This document shows, one piece after another, positions 8,639-16,065 of a stretch of 63,432 bases of DNA. The translations under genes and the position numbers were made by a program. Below the pieces are notes generated by a model. That model made no database searches, was not told the DNA's origin, and worked only from the letters and a program-made list of their open reading frames with translations. This DNA comes from an uncultured Ruminococcus sp. (lineage in GTDB: Bacteria > Bacillota > Clostridia > Oscillospirales > Ruminococcaceae): NCBI GenBank assembly GCA_947627445.1, contig CANQWA010000013.1:1-63432 (forward strand), written 5' to 3'. The first letter of the stretch is position 1; each line of letters begins with the position of its first letter.

Positions 8639-8899
8639 ATGAAATTGAAAGACGGATTTATCACCCATGAGACAGACGGAGAGCAGATCATGGTATCTGC
8701 CGGGAATACGGCATTCAACGGACTGGTCCGCAGTAATGAAACCGCAGCTTTTATTGTGGATCAGCTGAAATCAGAGACCAGCGAGCAAGAGATCGTGGCA
8801 AAGATGCTGGAAAAATACGATGCGCCGGAAAAGGTGATCTCCGTGGATGTCAAGCGGGTTTTGGACACACTCCGTCAGATCGGGGCATTGGATGCATAA
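8639..8899 (+). CDS. PqqD family peptide-recognition (RRE) protein
   Basis: 86 residues with the PqqD pattern: an N-terminal strand segment (LKDGFITHETDGEQIMV), NETAAFIVDQL near residue 40, and a helical C-terminus ending in GALDA. PqqD-like domains bind the leader of ribosomal peptides and hand them to tailoring enzymes. Its stop codon overlaps the start of the S26 peptidase by 8 bp, so the two proteins are probably made in step. The RBS is weak (AAAGG), suggesting coupling to the kinase gene. Confidence 0.8.
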   Translation: MKLKDGFITHETDGEQIMVSAGNTAFNGLVRSNETAAFIVDQLKSETSEQEIVAKMLEKYDAPEKVISVDVKRVLDTLRQIGALDA

Positions 8900-9323
8900 A
8901 TCTACCTTTGAGACAGAGCTGGAAACCAGAGGCAAGCTGATCTATACCAATGTAGGAGACAGCATGATGCCTCTGATCCGGGAAGGACGAGATCTGCTGA
9001 TCTTGGAAAAGCCGGAGGGCAGACTGAAAAAGTATGACGTTCCTCTGTATAAAAGAGATTCGGGACAGTACGTACTGCACCGCATCCTGAAAGTACGCCG
9101 GGAAGATTATGTCATCTGCGGCGACAACCGCTGGCAGAGAGAGTACGGCATTACCGATCGTCATATTATCGGTGTTCTGACTGGTATTGTCCGGGATGGG
9201 CAGGAGATTCCGGTGACGGACTGGCGGATACGGCTGTATGTGCATCTGTGGTGCGATTTCTTTTATGTGCGGGCATTTCTGCTGCGGGTGAAATTTTTTT
9301 GGAAAAGGCGGCGAAGCGCATGA
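8892..9323 (+). CDS. S24/S26 signal-peptidase-like serine protease
   Basis: 143 residues. The catalytic Ser is in GDSMMPLIREG and the likely general base Lys in YDVPLYKR. Then come YVLHRILKV and a GDN motif, all in the order of type I signal peptidases. The C-terminal part (~120-140) is aromatic and basic, possibly membrane-associated. The start at 8892 overlaps pqqD; a longer in-frame start at 8847 would overlap it by 53 bp and is less likely. In Clostridial peptide operons such a peptidase sits next to kinase and PqqD genes. It may process the precursor before export. Confidence 0.8.
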   Translation: MHKSTFETELETRGKLIYTNVGDSMMPLIREGRDLLILEKPEGRLKKYDVPLYKRDSGQYVLHRILKVRREDYVICGDNRWQREYGITDRHIIGVLTGIVRDGQEIPVTDWRIRLYVHLWCDFFYVRAFLLRVKFFWKRRRSA

Positions 9324-11008
9324 AGTATTCCCTGTGGAAATGGCTGTGGCATGTCACAGGCAAACAGAAGATCTACATTGCTTTGCTGTTGGTGATACAG
9401 GCGATTCTCGGCAGCAGCAGTGTGGTTTTTGCCCTGTTGCTGCGCAGTGTCATTGATGCTGCTGCCGCAGGAAACCGAAAGGCTTTCTTTGCGGCAATGG
9501 GGCTGCTGACCGGACTTGTGATCCTACAGATTCTGCTGCGTGCCGTCCTGCGCCGATTGGAGGAAAGCGCCCGTTCCAGCATTGAAAATGCCTGTAAAAG
9601 CCGGCTGTTTTCGGTGCTGCTGAAAAAGGACTATGGCTCTGTGACCGCTGTGCATTCTGGGGAATGGATGAACCGGCTGACCTCTGATACGGTGGTTTGT
9701 GCCAATGGTATGGTAGAGATTCTTCCTGGAATTGCTGGAATGCTGGTGAAAATGGTGGGGGCATTGGTGATGATCCTGATGCTTCAGCCAAGGTTTGCGT
9801 ATATTCTGTTTCCCGGCGGCGCTGCGCTGCTTCTGCTGACCTATGGATTTCGGAAGATTCTGAAACGGCTGCATAAGAATGTCCAGGAAAAGGACGGACT
9901 GCTGCGTATCTTTTTGCAGGAGCGGCTGGAGAATCTGCTGATCGTCCGTTCCTTTTCCGCAGAGGAGAATACCCAGCATACGGCAGAGGAAAAAATGGCG
10001 GATCATAAGGCGATGCGGATGAAGCGCAATGGGTTTTCCAACTTTTGCAACATGGGATTTGCCGCAGCCATGAACGGGATGTATCTGCTGGGATTGGGCT
10101 ATTGCGGCTATGGCATTACAGCAGGAACGATCTCTTACGGCACACTGATGGCAATGTTACAGCTCATTGGACAGATCCAAGCGCCCTTTGCCAATATCAC
10201 AGGCTATTTGCCCAGGTTTTACGCCATGACGGCAAGTGCAGATCGTCTCATAGAGGCGGAAAATTTTCCGGAGAATCGTCTCTATGGTGTGAAAACGCCC
10301 GAGGAGATCCGGAAATTCTACCAGCATGATTTTGCGGCAGTGGGATTTTCTCAGATGGCGTTTTCCTATTTTCGGGGAGAACATATTACGGTGCTGAAAA
10401 ATGTCCATATTTCCATTCAAAAGGGAGAATTTGCAGCCATCACCGGACATTCCGGCTGCGGCAAATCCACACTGCTGAAGCTGCTCATGTGTCTGTATCC
10501 GCTGGATAGCGGCGAGGGCTTTCTGCGATTGCAGAACGGGGAGAAACTGCCTCTGACCAGTCAGTGGCACAGACTGTTTGCCTATGTGCCGCAGGGGAAC
10601 CAGCTGATGAACGGTTCTATCCGAGATGTCGTTGCCTTCGGTCGTCCGTGGGAAGCAGATCAGGATCAGAAGCTATGGCATGTACTGAAAATCGCCTGTG
10701 CAGAGGAATTTGTCCGGGAATTGGAACAGGGGCTGGATTATATGCTGGGCGAACGGGGGCAGGGACTTTCAGAAGGACAGATGCAGCGGATCGCTGTGGC
10801 AAGAGCGATCTTTTCAGATAACCCCATTCTGCTGCTGGACGAATCCACAAGCGCACTGGACGGGGAGACGGAACAGCGGCTTTTGCAAAATATCCGTTCG
10901 ATGACGGATAAAACGGTTCTCATTGTGACCCATCGTCCGGCTGCGCTGGAGATTTGTGATACGGTGATTCCCATGACAGAAGCTGTAGAAGAGGAGGAAA
11001 ACAGATGA
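9320..11008 (+). CDS. ABC transporter, fused permease/ATPase (peptide exporter type)
   Basis: 562 residues, starting at an ATG that overlaps the peptidase stop (ATGA). The N-terminal ~320 residues form a six-helix exporter membrane domain. The C-terminal nucleotide-binding domain has Walker A (GHSGCGKST), the ABC signature variant LSEGQ, Walker B (ILLLDES) and an H-loop His (VTHRP). No C39 leader-peptidase domain is present, so leader removal would need the neighbouring S26-type peptidase. The fused half-transporter would act as a homodimer. In lasso-like clusters this position is held by the exporter/immunity protein. Confidence 0.9.
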   Translation: MKYSLWKWLWHVTGKQKIYIALLLVIQAILGSSSVVFALLLRSVIDAAAAGNRKAFFAAMGLLTGLVILQILLRAVLRRLEESARSSIENACKSRLFSVLLKKDYGSVTAVHSGEWMNRLTSDTVVCANGMVEILPGIAGMLVKMVGALVMILMLQPRFAYILFPGGAALLLLTYGFRKILKRLHKNVQEKDGLLRIFLQERLENLLIVRSFSAEENTQHTAEEKMADHKAMRMKRNGFSNFCNMGFAAAMNGMYLLGLGYCGYGITAGTISYGTLMAMLQLIGQIQAPFANITGYLPRFYAMTASADRLIEAENFPENRLYGVKTPEEIRKFYQHDFAAVGFSQMAFSYFRGEHITVLKNVHISIQKGEFAAITGHSGCGKSTLLKLLMCLYPLDSGEGFLRLQNGEKLPLTSQWHRLFAYVPQGNQLMNGSIRDVVAFGRPWEADQDQKLWHVLKIACAEEFVRELEQGLDYMLGERGQGLSEGQMQRIAVARAIFSDNPILLLDESTSALDGETEQRLLQNIRSMTDKTVLIVTHRPAALEICDTVIPMTEAVEEEENR

Positions 11009-12141
11009 GAAAAGCAGGCTTGGATTTGCTCCGGCTCACGGCGTGGGGCATTTGCGGCAAACAGCCCGACCGGGAAGCAATTTCTGGAATGGATCTGGAG
11101 AAGCTCTATCAGATGTGCCAATTTCACAGCCTTACAGCGTTGGTGTGTATGACGCTGGAATCCTCGGGTATTGATGTACCTTCGATATGGACAGAGGCAA
11201 AGTCCAAAGCCATACGCAAAAATATTCTGCTGGATGCAGAGCGGGCAAAGATCTGCGGCTTTCTGGAACAAAACGGTATCTGGTATATGCCTTTGAAGGG
11301 TGTGATTCTAAAAGAATTGTACCCCAAGCTGGGAATGCGACAGATGGCGGACAATGATATTCTGTATGACCGTCAATTTCAGAAGCAGCTGAGAGACTAT
11401 ATGAAACAGTCTGGTTACACTGCCGAAAGTGTTGGAAAAACGCATCACGATACATACATGAAGCCGCCGGTCTATAACTATGAAATGCACACGATTCTGT
11501 TCGACGAGTACAGTCCATTCTATGGGTATTATCAAGATATCCGGCAGAAGATGGTGAAAGATCCGGAAAATGACTTTGGCTATCATCTGCGGGATGCGGA
11601 TTTTTATCTTTATCTCATAGCCCATGAGTATAAGCATTACAGCGCAGGCGGAACGGGCATCCGGTCACTGCTGGATCGCTTTGTGTATCTCCGGGCAAAG
11701 CAGGATGATATGGACTGGGAGTATATCCGGAGAGAGCTGAAAACGCTGAAACTCGCTGCATTTGAAGAGAAAACCCGTGTGCTGGCAGAAAAGATTTTTT
11801 CCGGGGAGAATCTGGAAGGGCTTTCCGAAGAGGAAGCTGACATGCTGGAGTATTACCTGTTTTCAGGGACATACGGCACGATACAGCATACTGTGGAAAA
11901 TCGCATCAAAAAGCTTGGATGTGACGGCAAGAAGGTTTCCAAATGGCGGTATCTATGGCGGAGAATGTTTCCGGATATGGAATTCTACAAGATGTATTAT
12001 CCCTTTTTCTATCGGCACAAATGGCTGTTGCCTGTGGGATGGCTGTTCCGGCTTTGCCGGGGTGTGACATTGCGGCGAAAGAGAGTGTATGGGGAAATGC
12101 GGGTTGTGATGCAGCCTGAAGAGAAAAAACAGGAGAAATGA
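11005..12141 (+). CDS. Nucleotidyltransferase family protein (NTP_transf_5-like)
   Basis: 378 residues, with the start overlapping the transporter stop by 4 bp. It belongs to the uncharacterised nucleotidyltransferase family found in peptide and capsule clusters: a helical N-terminus with the FHSLTALVCM type pattern, then LKGVILKELYP and MRQMADNDILYD, in which the Asp pair is the probable metal-binding site, and downstream YLIAHEYKHY. Such proteins occur beside HprK-like kinases in Firmicute lasso clusters, where they may add a nucleotide or sugar-phosphate to the peptide. Its substrate here is unknown. It ends the operon. Confidence 0.7.
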   Translation: MRKAGLDLLRLTAWGICGKQPDREAISGMDLEKLYQMCQFHSLTALVCMTLESSGIDVPSIWTEAKSKAIRKNILLDAERAKICGFLEQNGIWYMPLKGVILKELYPKLGMRQMADNDILYDRQFQKQLRDYMKQSGYTAESVGKTHHDTYMKPPVYNYEMHTILFDEYSPFYGYYQDIRQKMVKDPENDFGYHLRDADFYLYLIAHEYKHYSAGGTGIRSLLDRFVYLRAKQDDMDWEYIRRELKTLKLAAFEEKTRVLAEKIFSGENLEGLSEEEADMLEYYLFSGTYGTIQHTVENRIKKLGCDGKKVSKWRYLWRRMFPDMEFYKMYYPFFYRHKWLLPVGWLFRLCRGVTLRRKRVYGEMRVVMQPEEKKQEK

Positions 12142-12143
12142 AG

Positions 12144-12181
12144 AAACCTGTACTGCAGATGGGTTGCAGTACAGGTTTTTT
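12144..12181 (+). terminator. Intrinsic terminator of the RiPP-like operon
   Basis: A 13-bp stem (AAACCTGTACTGC/GCAGTACAGGTTT) and a T tract, three bases after the stop codon of the nucleotidyltransferase. It directly abuts the AGGCAAACC hairpin that follows. Confidence 0.9.
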
Positions 12182-12216
12182 AGGCAAACCCGCACAAAGA
12201 TCGTGCGGGTTTGCCT
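12182..12216 (-). repeat. Short hairpin repeat, family AGGCAAACCCGCAC (copy A)
   Basis: A 35-bp hairpin, AGGCAAACCCGCAC ... GTGCGGGTTTGCCT. In the sense of glgB it begins directly after the stop codon (TAA then AGGCAAACC). It has the same asymmetric layout as copies B, C and E: a 14-nt arm, one base, and a 20-nt arm beginning ATCTTTGTG. Confidence 0.9.
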
Positions 12217-14034
12217 TTATTTCGGACGCTTGGGAACCACCCGGAACATGATACCGCTGAAAGGCGGCAGACTCACTGTGAACTGCGTTCCGCCCCGGAC
12301 CGTATCTCCTTGTATGGGCTCGGTGTCCTTCTTGGTGTGTCCATGGAATTCTTCCCAGTCCGTATGCAGCAGCGGTATCAGCTGCTCACAATCCGGCAGG
12401 GTAAATGGATAATCCCGCTGTCCTGCATCCGACATATGCAACAGAATCACCAGCCGGCTGTCATGGGCTTTTCGTTCTATGGCATAAATACAATGACTTT
12501 CCTGATGACAGTCTACCCACCGGAAACCGTCTGGTTCATAATCCCCGTAATGCAGCGCCGGTTCCTGCAGATAAAGCTGCCCCAAATGCCGCATATAGCG
12601 GTGGAAGGCGTCGTGAATGGGATATTTCAGAATGTCCCAGTCCTGCTGCTGCTTCTCTGTCCATTCTCGGAGCTGTCCCAGCTCGCTGCCCATAAACAGC
12701 AGTTTTTTTCCGGGATGCGCAATCATGTAGAGGTACAGCAATCTTGCCTGAGGAAACTTTTTCTCATATTCTCCGAACATTTTCTGCATGACAGTTGCCT
12801 TTCCGTGGACGTTTTCGTCGTGAGAAAGAGGCAGCAGATAACGTTCATTGGGATAATACATCATGGAAAAGGTCAGCTTGTGGTATGCATGGATCCGCTC
12901 CCAGGGATATTGGCGGAAATAATCCAGGGTATCATTCATCCAGCCCATGTCCCATTTATAGTCAAAGCCCAGTCCGCCGTATTCCACCGGACAGGTGACG
13001 CCTGCATAGCTGGTCGAATCCTCTGCAATGAGCATGGCATCCGGGTGCAGCTGGTGCAGTCCTTGGTTCATCCGCTGTAAAAAGTGAATGCTTGCCGGAT
13101 TTGTCCCCCGGGATTCACATCCGCCCCAGTAGATCAGCCGGCTGACAGCGTCCATGCGAATGCCGTCAAAGTGGAATTCTTTCAGCCAGTAATTGGCGCA
13201 GGACTGGAGAAAACTGCGCACCTCACCTCGTGCATGGATGAAGTTACAACTGCCCCATTCGCTGTAGTTGTCCTCTTTTTCCGGATATTCATACAGGGGA
13301 GACCCGTCGTAATGATTCAGTGCATAGCCATCCACCGCAAAATGTACCGGCACAAAGTCCATGATCACGCCGATGCCGGCATGGTGACATTGTTCTACCA
13401 GAACCTTTAACTGATGCGCTGTACCGTACCGGGAAGTGGGACTGAAAAATCCGGTGTTCTGATAGCCCCAGGAGCAGTCTGCCGGATGCTCGCTGAGAGG
13501 CATGAATTCAATGTAGTTATAGCCGTTCTCCTGCACATAGCCGATCAGCTTCGGGGCAATCTCCTCATAGGTATACCAGCCGTTTTCATTCTGGGGATTG
13601 GTGACCCACGAGCCGAGATGCACCTCATAGATGTTCACTGGCTTGTGGTAGTGATCCCCACGGTTTTTCATCCATTCCGCATCGTGGAAGGTGTAGCTCA
13701 GATTCCGGATAATGGATGCTGTATGGGGACGAAGTTCCATGCCAAAGCCGTAGGGGTCGCAATGGTCAATCACATCACCGTCTGGATTCTTCGGGATAAT
13801 CCGATATTTATACATCTGTCCCGGCACAGCATCCGGCAGTGTGACTTCATAGATACCGCCGTTGTGGATACGTTCCATCGGAATGGGATTCCAGCCGTTG
13901 CAGGAGCAGATCAGAGATACGGATTCTGCATTGGGAGCAAGGGTGCGGAATACCACGCCGTTTTCTGTGACGTGTGCGCCGAAATATTCATATGCATCAA
14001 AAGCATTTCCAAGAAAGAACTGGTGAATGTCCAT
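12217..14034 (-). CDS. glgB: 1,4-alpha-glucan branching enzyme (GH13)
   Basis: 605 residues with an N-terminal CBM48-like domain (~15-110) and a GH13 catalytic barrel. Typical branching-enzyme segments are NIYEVHLGSW, the MDFVPVHF region, the nucleophile Asp in DGIRMDAVSRL, the acid Glu in LIAEDST and LPLSHDENVHG. It introduces alpha-1,6 branches into glycogen. The ATG at 14034 lies 11 bp from GGAGGG; a TTG one codon earlier (14037) is equally placed. No other glg gene is adjacent. It is divergent from a TetR regulator through overlapping promoters, so regulation by that repressor is plausible. Its stop codon abuts hairpin repeat A. Confidence 0.93.
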   Translation of the reverse strand: MDIHQFFLGNAFDAYEYFGAHVTENGVVFRTLAPNAESVSLICSCNGWNPIPMERIHNGGIYEVTLPDAVPGQMYKYRIIPKNPDGDVIDHCDPYGFGMELRPHTASIIRNLSYTFHDAEWMKNRGDHYHKPVNIYEVHLGSWVTNPQNENGWYTYEEIAPKLIGYVQENGYNYIEFMPLSEHPADCSWGYQNTGFFSPTSRYGTAHQLKVLVEQCHHAGIGVIMDFVPVHFAVDGYALNHYDGSPLYEYPEKEDNYSEWGSCNFIHARGEVRSFLQSCANYWLKEFHFDGIRMDAVSRLIYWGGCESRGTNPASIHFLQRMNQGLHQLHPDAMLIAEDSTSYAGVTCPVEYGGLGFDYKWDMGWMNDTLDYFRQYPWERIHAYHKLTFSMMYYPNERYLLPLSHDENVHGKATVMQKMFGEYEKKFPQARLLYLYMIAHPGKKLLFMGSELGQLREWTEKQQQDWDILKYPIHDAFHRYMRHLGQLYLQEPALHYGDYEPDGFRWVDCHQESHCIYAIERKAHDSRLVILLHMSDAGQRDYPFTLPDCEQLIPLLHTDWEEFHGHTKKDTEPIQGDTVRGGTQFTVSLPPFSGIMFRVVPKRPK

Positions 14035-14076
14035 CAAAAGAAAATCCCTCCTTCAAAGTCAGGCTGTTACGGGTAC

Positions 14077-14105
14077 TTGCATTTTGGGGATGTTTATATT
14101 ATAAT
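14077..14105 (+). promoter_or_regulatory. Promoter of TetR gene
   Basis: TTGCAT at 14077-14082, a 17-bp spacer and TATAAT at 14100-14105. It overlaps the minus-strand glgB promoter, so the two -10 elements share bases. Confidence 0.6.
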
Positions 14106-14126
14106 AGATTATGAAGAAATAGACAA
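14098..14126 (-). promoter_or_regulatory. Promoter of glgB
   Basis: On the minus strand, TTGTCT (14121-14126), a 17-bp spacer and TATAAT (14098-14103). Its -10 overlaps the -10 of the divergent TetR promoter, so the two polymerases would exclude each other. Confidence 0.6.
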
Positions 14127-14134
14127 GGACAAAA

Positions 14135-14151
14135 TCCAACAAAATGTTGGA
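14135..14151. promoter_or_regulatory. Palindromic candidate TetR operator
   Basis: TCCAACA-AAA-TGTTGGA is a perfect 7-bp inverted repeat with a 3-bp centre. It sits just upstream of the glgB -35 and in the untranslated leader of the TetR gene, where a dimeric repressor would affect both. Confidence 0.5.
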
Positions 14152-14198
14152 ATTCTATCATTTACCCAAATTTTTATGGGATCAGGAAGGGGGACAAC

Positions 14199-14756
14199 AT
14201 GGACAAGCGCACCATACGAACCACAAGAAAGCTGCAGAAGGCGCTTATCGAGCTGCTGATGCAAAAGCCCATCAATCACATCTCTGTCTGTCAGCTGTGC
14301 CAAACAGCAGAGGTGAACCGCTCGACATTCTATGTCTATTACAAAGGCATAGACGAGCTGATGGAAGAGATAGAACAAGATGCGATGGAGTGTATAGAAG
14401 AGATCATTCAGGACAATCCTGGCGGCGTCGAGCAGCTGCGGCATCTGATGCGTTTTATTTCCGAGAATCAGAAGCTGTATCGGGTGGTGCTTCAGTACAG
14501 CGTCAATGCTTTGGCAAACTTTTCCCATATTATGCAGACCAGGTTTCACCACAAGCGGAATCTTTCAGGAGCACAGCGGGATATGCCGGAAACCCCATAT
14601 CTCTATGAGCTGTTATACACCGGAACACTGGGCGTCATTCAGAAATGGCTGGAAAACGACTGCCGTGAAAAGCCGGAGATGATCGCAGATATGGTGTGGC
14701 GGACCGTTCTTTTCTGCGAGAATCAAAAAAATTTTGGAAACCCATTGCAATTTTAG
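14199..14756 (+). CDS. TetR/AcrR family transcriptional regulator
   Basis: 185 residues. The N-terminal helix-turn-helix (~8-55) has RTTRKLQKALIELL then ISVCQLCQTAEVNRSTFYVYY, which is the TetR recognition-helix pattern. The C-terminal half is helical and variable, the ligand domain. RBS GGAAGGGGG precedes the ATG. It is divergent from glgB and upstream of the aldolase gene, whose promoter overlaps its 3-prime end. The likely target is the shared 14.1-kb region. The effector is unknown. Confidence 0.88.
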   Translation: MDKRTIRTTRKLQKALIELLMQKPINHISVCQLCQTAEVNRSTFYVYYKGIDELMEEIEQDAMECIEEIIQDNPGGVEQLRHLMRFISENQKLYRVVLQYSVNALANFSHIMQTRFHHKRNLSGAQRDMPETPYLYELLYTGTLGVIQKWLENDCREKPEMIADMVWRTVLFCENQKNFGNPLQF

Positions 14757-14773
14757 AAAAAATAGGGTATAAT
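14745..14773 (+). promoter_or_regulatory. Promoter of fba
   Basis: TTGCAA at 14745-14750, 17-bp spacer, TATAAT at 14768-14773. The -35 lies inside the last codons of the TetR gene. Confidence 0.75.
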
Positions 14774-14847
14774 AAAAGAGCAGACAGTTTGCTTGCCGAC
14801 CGTGCAGCAAACATGCGATAAATTTTTATCACAGGAGGCTTTTACTT

Positions 14848-15711
14848 ATGTTAGTATCAGCAAAGGATATGATGGTCAAGGCGATGAACGGCAAGTACGC
14901 CGTTGGTCAGTTCAACATCAACAACCTGGAATGGACAAAGGCAATTCTGAACACGGCACAGAAACTGAATTCTCCGGTAATTCTCGGCGTATCCGGCGGC
15001 GCAGGCAAGTACATGACCGGATTTAAGACCGTTGCAGACATGGTTAAGGCAATGGATGCATCTCTGGGCATCACGGTACCGGTTGCACTGCACCTGGATC
15101 ACGGTACTTATGATCAGTGCTATGACTGCATCAAGGCAGGCTTCACTTCGATCATGTTCGATGGCTCTCACTTTCCGATCGAAGAAAATCTGGAAAAGAC
15201 CCGTGAGCTGGTTGCGGTTTCTCACAAGCTGGGTCTGTCCATCGAGGCTGAAGTAGGCGCCATCGGCGGCGAAGAGGACGGCGTTGTTGGCAAGGGCGAA
15301 TGTGCGGATCCGCAGGAGTGCAAGACCATTGCAGATCTGGGCGTAGATATTCTGGCAGCTGGTATCGGTAACATTCACGGCGTATATCCGGACAACTGGG
15401 AAGGTCTGAGCTTTGAGACGCTGGAAGCTGTCAAGAAGACTGTTGGCGAAGTGCCGCTGGTACTTCACGGCGGTACCGGTATTCCGGACGAGCAGATCAC
15501 AAAGGCAATTTCTCTGGGTGTGGCAAAGATCAATGTGAACACAGAGTGCCAGCTGGTATTTGCGGAGGCAACCAGAAAGTACATTGAAGCAGGCAAGGAT
15601 CAGGCAGGTAAGGGATTTGATCCGAGAAAGCTGCTCCTGCCGGGCTATGAGGCAATTATGGCTAAGGTGGAAGAAAAAATGAACCTGTTTGGTTCTGTTG
15701 GAAAAGCATAA
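14848..15711 (+). CDS. fba: Class II fructose-1,6-bisphosphate aldolase
   Basis: 287 residues, the usual length. It catalyses reversible cleavage of fructose 1,6-bisphosphate to dihydroxyacetone phosphate and glyceraldehyde 3-phosphate in glycolysis, using zinc. Visible family segments are the catalytic Asp and Zn ligand in LHLDHGTYD, the signature FDGSHFPIEEN, EAEVGAIGGEEDG, the Zn His in GNIHG and the phosphate-binding LHGGTGIP and KINVNTE. RBS AGGAGG precedes the ATG. Codon use is strongly biased, as expected of a highly expressed gene. It is monocistronic with its own promoter and a downstream hairpin. Confidence 0.95.
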   Translation: MLVSAKDMMVKAMNGKYAVGQFNINNLEWTKAILNTAQKLNSPVILGVSGGAGKYMTGFKTVADMVKAMDASLGITVPVALHLDHGTYDQCYDCIKAGFTSIMFDGSHFPIEENLEKTRELVAVSHKLGLSIEAEVGAIGGEEDGVVGKGECADPQECKTIADLGVDILAAGIGNIHGVYPDNWEGLSFETLEAVKKTVGEVPLVLHGGTGIPDEQITKAISLGVAKINVNTECQLVFAEATRKYIEAGKDQAGKGFDPRKLLLPGYEAIMAKVEEKMNLFGSVGKA

Positions 15712-15745
15712 GCTTTTTCAGGCTTCTGAAACCCCATCCAAAAGA

Positions 15746-15778
15746 AAGCGGAATGAGCCGTCACGGCTTGTTCCGCTT
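15746..15778 (+). terminator. Strong hairpin downstream of fba
   Basis: AAGCGGAA-TGAGCCG / CGGCTTG-TTCCGCTT forms a 15-bp stem with a TCA loop, 35 bp after the fba stop. The T tract is poor, so it may terminate weakly or protect the 3-prime end. Confidence 0.55.
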
Positions 15779-15905
15779 GTTGCATCCTTGGTGCAGTGCT
15801 GCCGATACAATAGCGGCGAGTAAAATTTTGTCATCCTGCGCCGGGAAAACTGGAAATCATTTGAAATCATCTCTCCGAAATGAAAACAAGTTCTGACAAA
15901 AGCCC

Positions 15906-15934
15906 TTGACTTTTGGACATAATGTTGTTATAAT
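15906..15934 (+). promoter_or_regulatory. Promoter of hybrid histidine kinase gene
   Basis: TTGACT at 15906-15911, 17-bp spacer, TATAAT at 15929-15934. The predicted start is at ~15941, that is, at the first base of hairpin repeat B. Confidence 0.8.
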
Positions 15935-15941
15935 AAAATAA

Positions 15942-15976
15942 AGGCAAACCCGCACCATCTTTGTGTGGGTTTGCCT
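15942..15976 (+). repeat. Short hairpin repeat, family AGGCAAACCCGCAC (copy B)
   Basis: A 35-bp hairpin located at the predicted transcription start of the histidine kinase gene. The mRNA would begin with this structure. Its orientation matches copies A, C and E relative to transcription. Confidence 0.9.
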
Positions 15977-16065
15977 AAGATAAAACTCTGTTGGAAAAGA
16001 GTTTGAATGAAAGATTCCAATCATCCGCACACAGAAATGCTGCGGCTGAAAAACAAGGTGAAGTT

